From Bathymodiolus brooksi (Eukaryota > Mollusca > Bivalvia > Mytilida > Modiolidae): a stretch of DNA of 64,000 bases. The stretch is from positions 103,595,505 through 103,659,504 of the forward strand of contig OY804575.1 of assembly GCA_963680875.1 (NCBI GenBank), given 5' to 3'. Position numbers and translations under genes: made by a program. Under the pieces are notes generated by a model. The model made no database searches, was not told the DNA's origin, and saw only the letters and a list, made by a program, of their open reading frames with translations. Below, in pieces: positions 63,637 through 64,000 of this stretch. The first letter of the stretch is position 1; the number at the start of each line of letters is the position of its first letter.

Positions 63637-64000
63637 CTGTAATTATAGATCAATGTCTTTTTATTTTAATACGGTTGACCAGATAACATTAATCATTCAC
63701 CTATCAATCAGTAGATCATTTGAAAGTTTCCAACTTGATTTTAAAATGATATGTTGCTTCATATTTTTGTAGAAGTTACTTTCCTTTAATGTGGGCAAAA
63801 GTGTCCATTTCATGCAAACTGCAACTAAAAATAACATATATTATTTCAAATATACTCTTATGAAATTTAAATGGTGTGACAACTTCTTAATATCATATTT
63901 GCTATAACATTATCCTCTGATTTTATACAAAACTCAAATATCTATAAATTATACTCAAATTTGTTGTCCTGTCCATTGCTCTTGCTAGACAGGGAACCAT
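63637..64000. other. Intron upstream of first visible exon
   Basis: No upstream GPLD1 exon recognised; the signal-peptide exon presumably lies beyond 64,000. Confidence 0.5.

Noticed and set aside
61391..62290. CRISPR-like array
   Set aside because: Contiguous 60-bp tandem repeat with no unique spacers, in a eukaryotic intron.

Overview
The window is eukaryotic and most likely from a bivalve mollusc. The DNA is AT-rich and intron-rich, and is packed with tRNA-derived SINEs, small terminal-inverted-repeat elements, a mariner remnant, a LINE fragment and several tandem arrays. The organism call rests on the overall style of these repeats (the 'gggagataactcc' core motif, elements ending in GCTCACCTG/CAGGTGAGC, SINE tails such as 'gtgttaaacaacaatcactcactc'). 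It is an inference, not a database result.

One real host gene spans nearly the whole window on the minus strand. I assembled 20 exons, from 63,636 down to 4,199, that encode a glycosylphosphatidylinositol-specific phospholipase D (GPLD1 family). All exon junctions have AG/GT borders and compatible phases, and together they read through 741 codons. The N-terminal half is the zinc-dependent phospholipase domain with conserved His motifs; the C-terminal half is an FG-GAP beta-propeller with Asp/Asn-rich calcium-type loops. The first roughly 50 residues and the last roughly 45 residues expected from the vertebrate protein are not visible, so the gene probably runs off both ends.

Layout, left to right. 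1-720: 3' part of a repeat element. 873-1,800: a TIR element. 2,385-3,839: a mariner with an internally deleted transposase. 4.2-5.35 kb: the last two exons seen. 5.35-32.1 kb: one intron of about 26.8 kb holding hairpin-ended repeat elements (6.2-8.5 kb and 26.7-31.3 kb) around a minisatellite of about 17 kb (9.55-26.69 kb). Its 24-26 bp unit is mostly in one orientation, with inverted arms at both ends. 32.1-49.9 kb: thirteen closely spaced exons (6 to 18), SINEs, degraded transposon genes (35.1-37.7 kb), a LINE 3' end (40.4-41.2 kb) and a 41-bp array. 50.1-50.7 kb: a TTAA-flanked element nested in a SINE. 51.7-55.1 kb: a SINE whose B-box region has been amplified into about 104 copies of a 27-bp unit, giving a spurious 961-codon open frame. 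55.4-63.6 kb: the 5' exons, a possible 2.2-kb TIR element, 56-bp and 60-bp arrays and more SINEs.

Most other open frames are shadows of repeats. I see no bacterial genes, CRISPR array, rRNA or functional tRNA gene. The most interesting material is the structured repeat content: the giant fold-back minisatellite, its apparent origin from a motif in the neighbouring elements, the covarying terminal hairpins of those elements, and the SINE B-box amplification.
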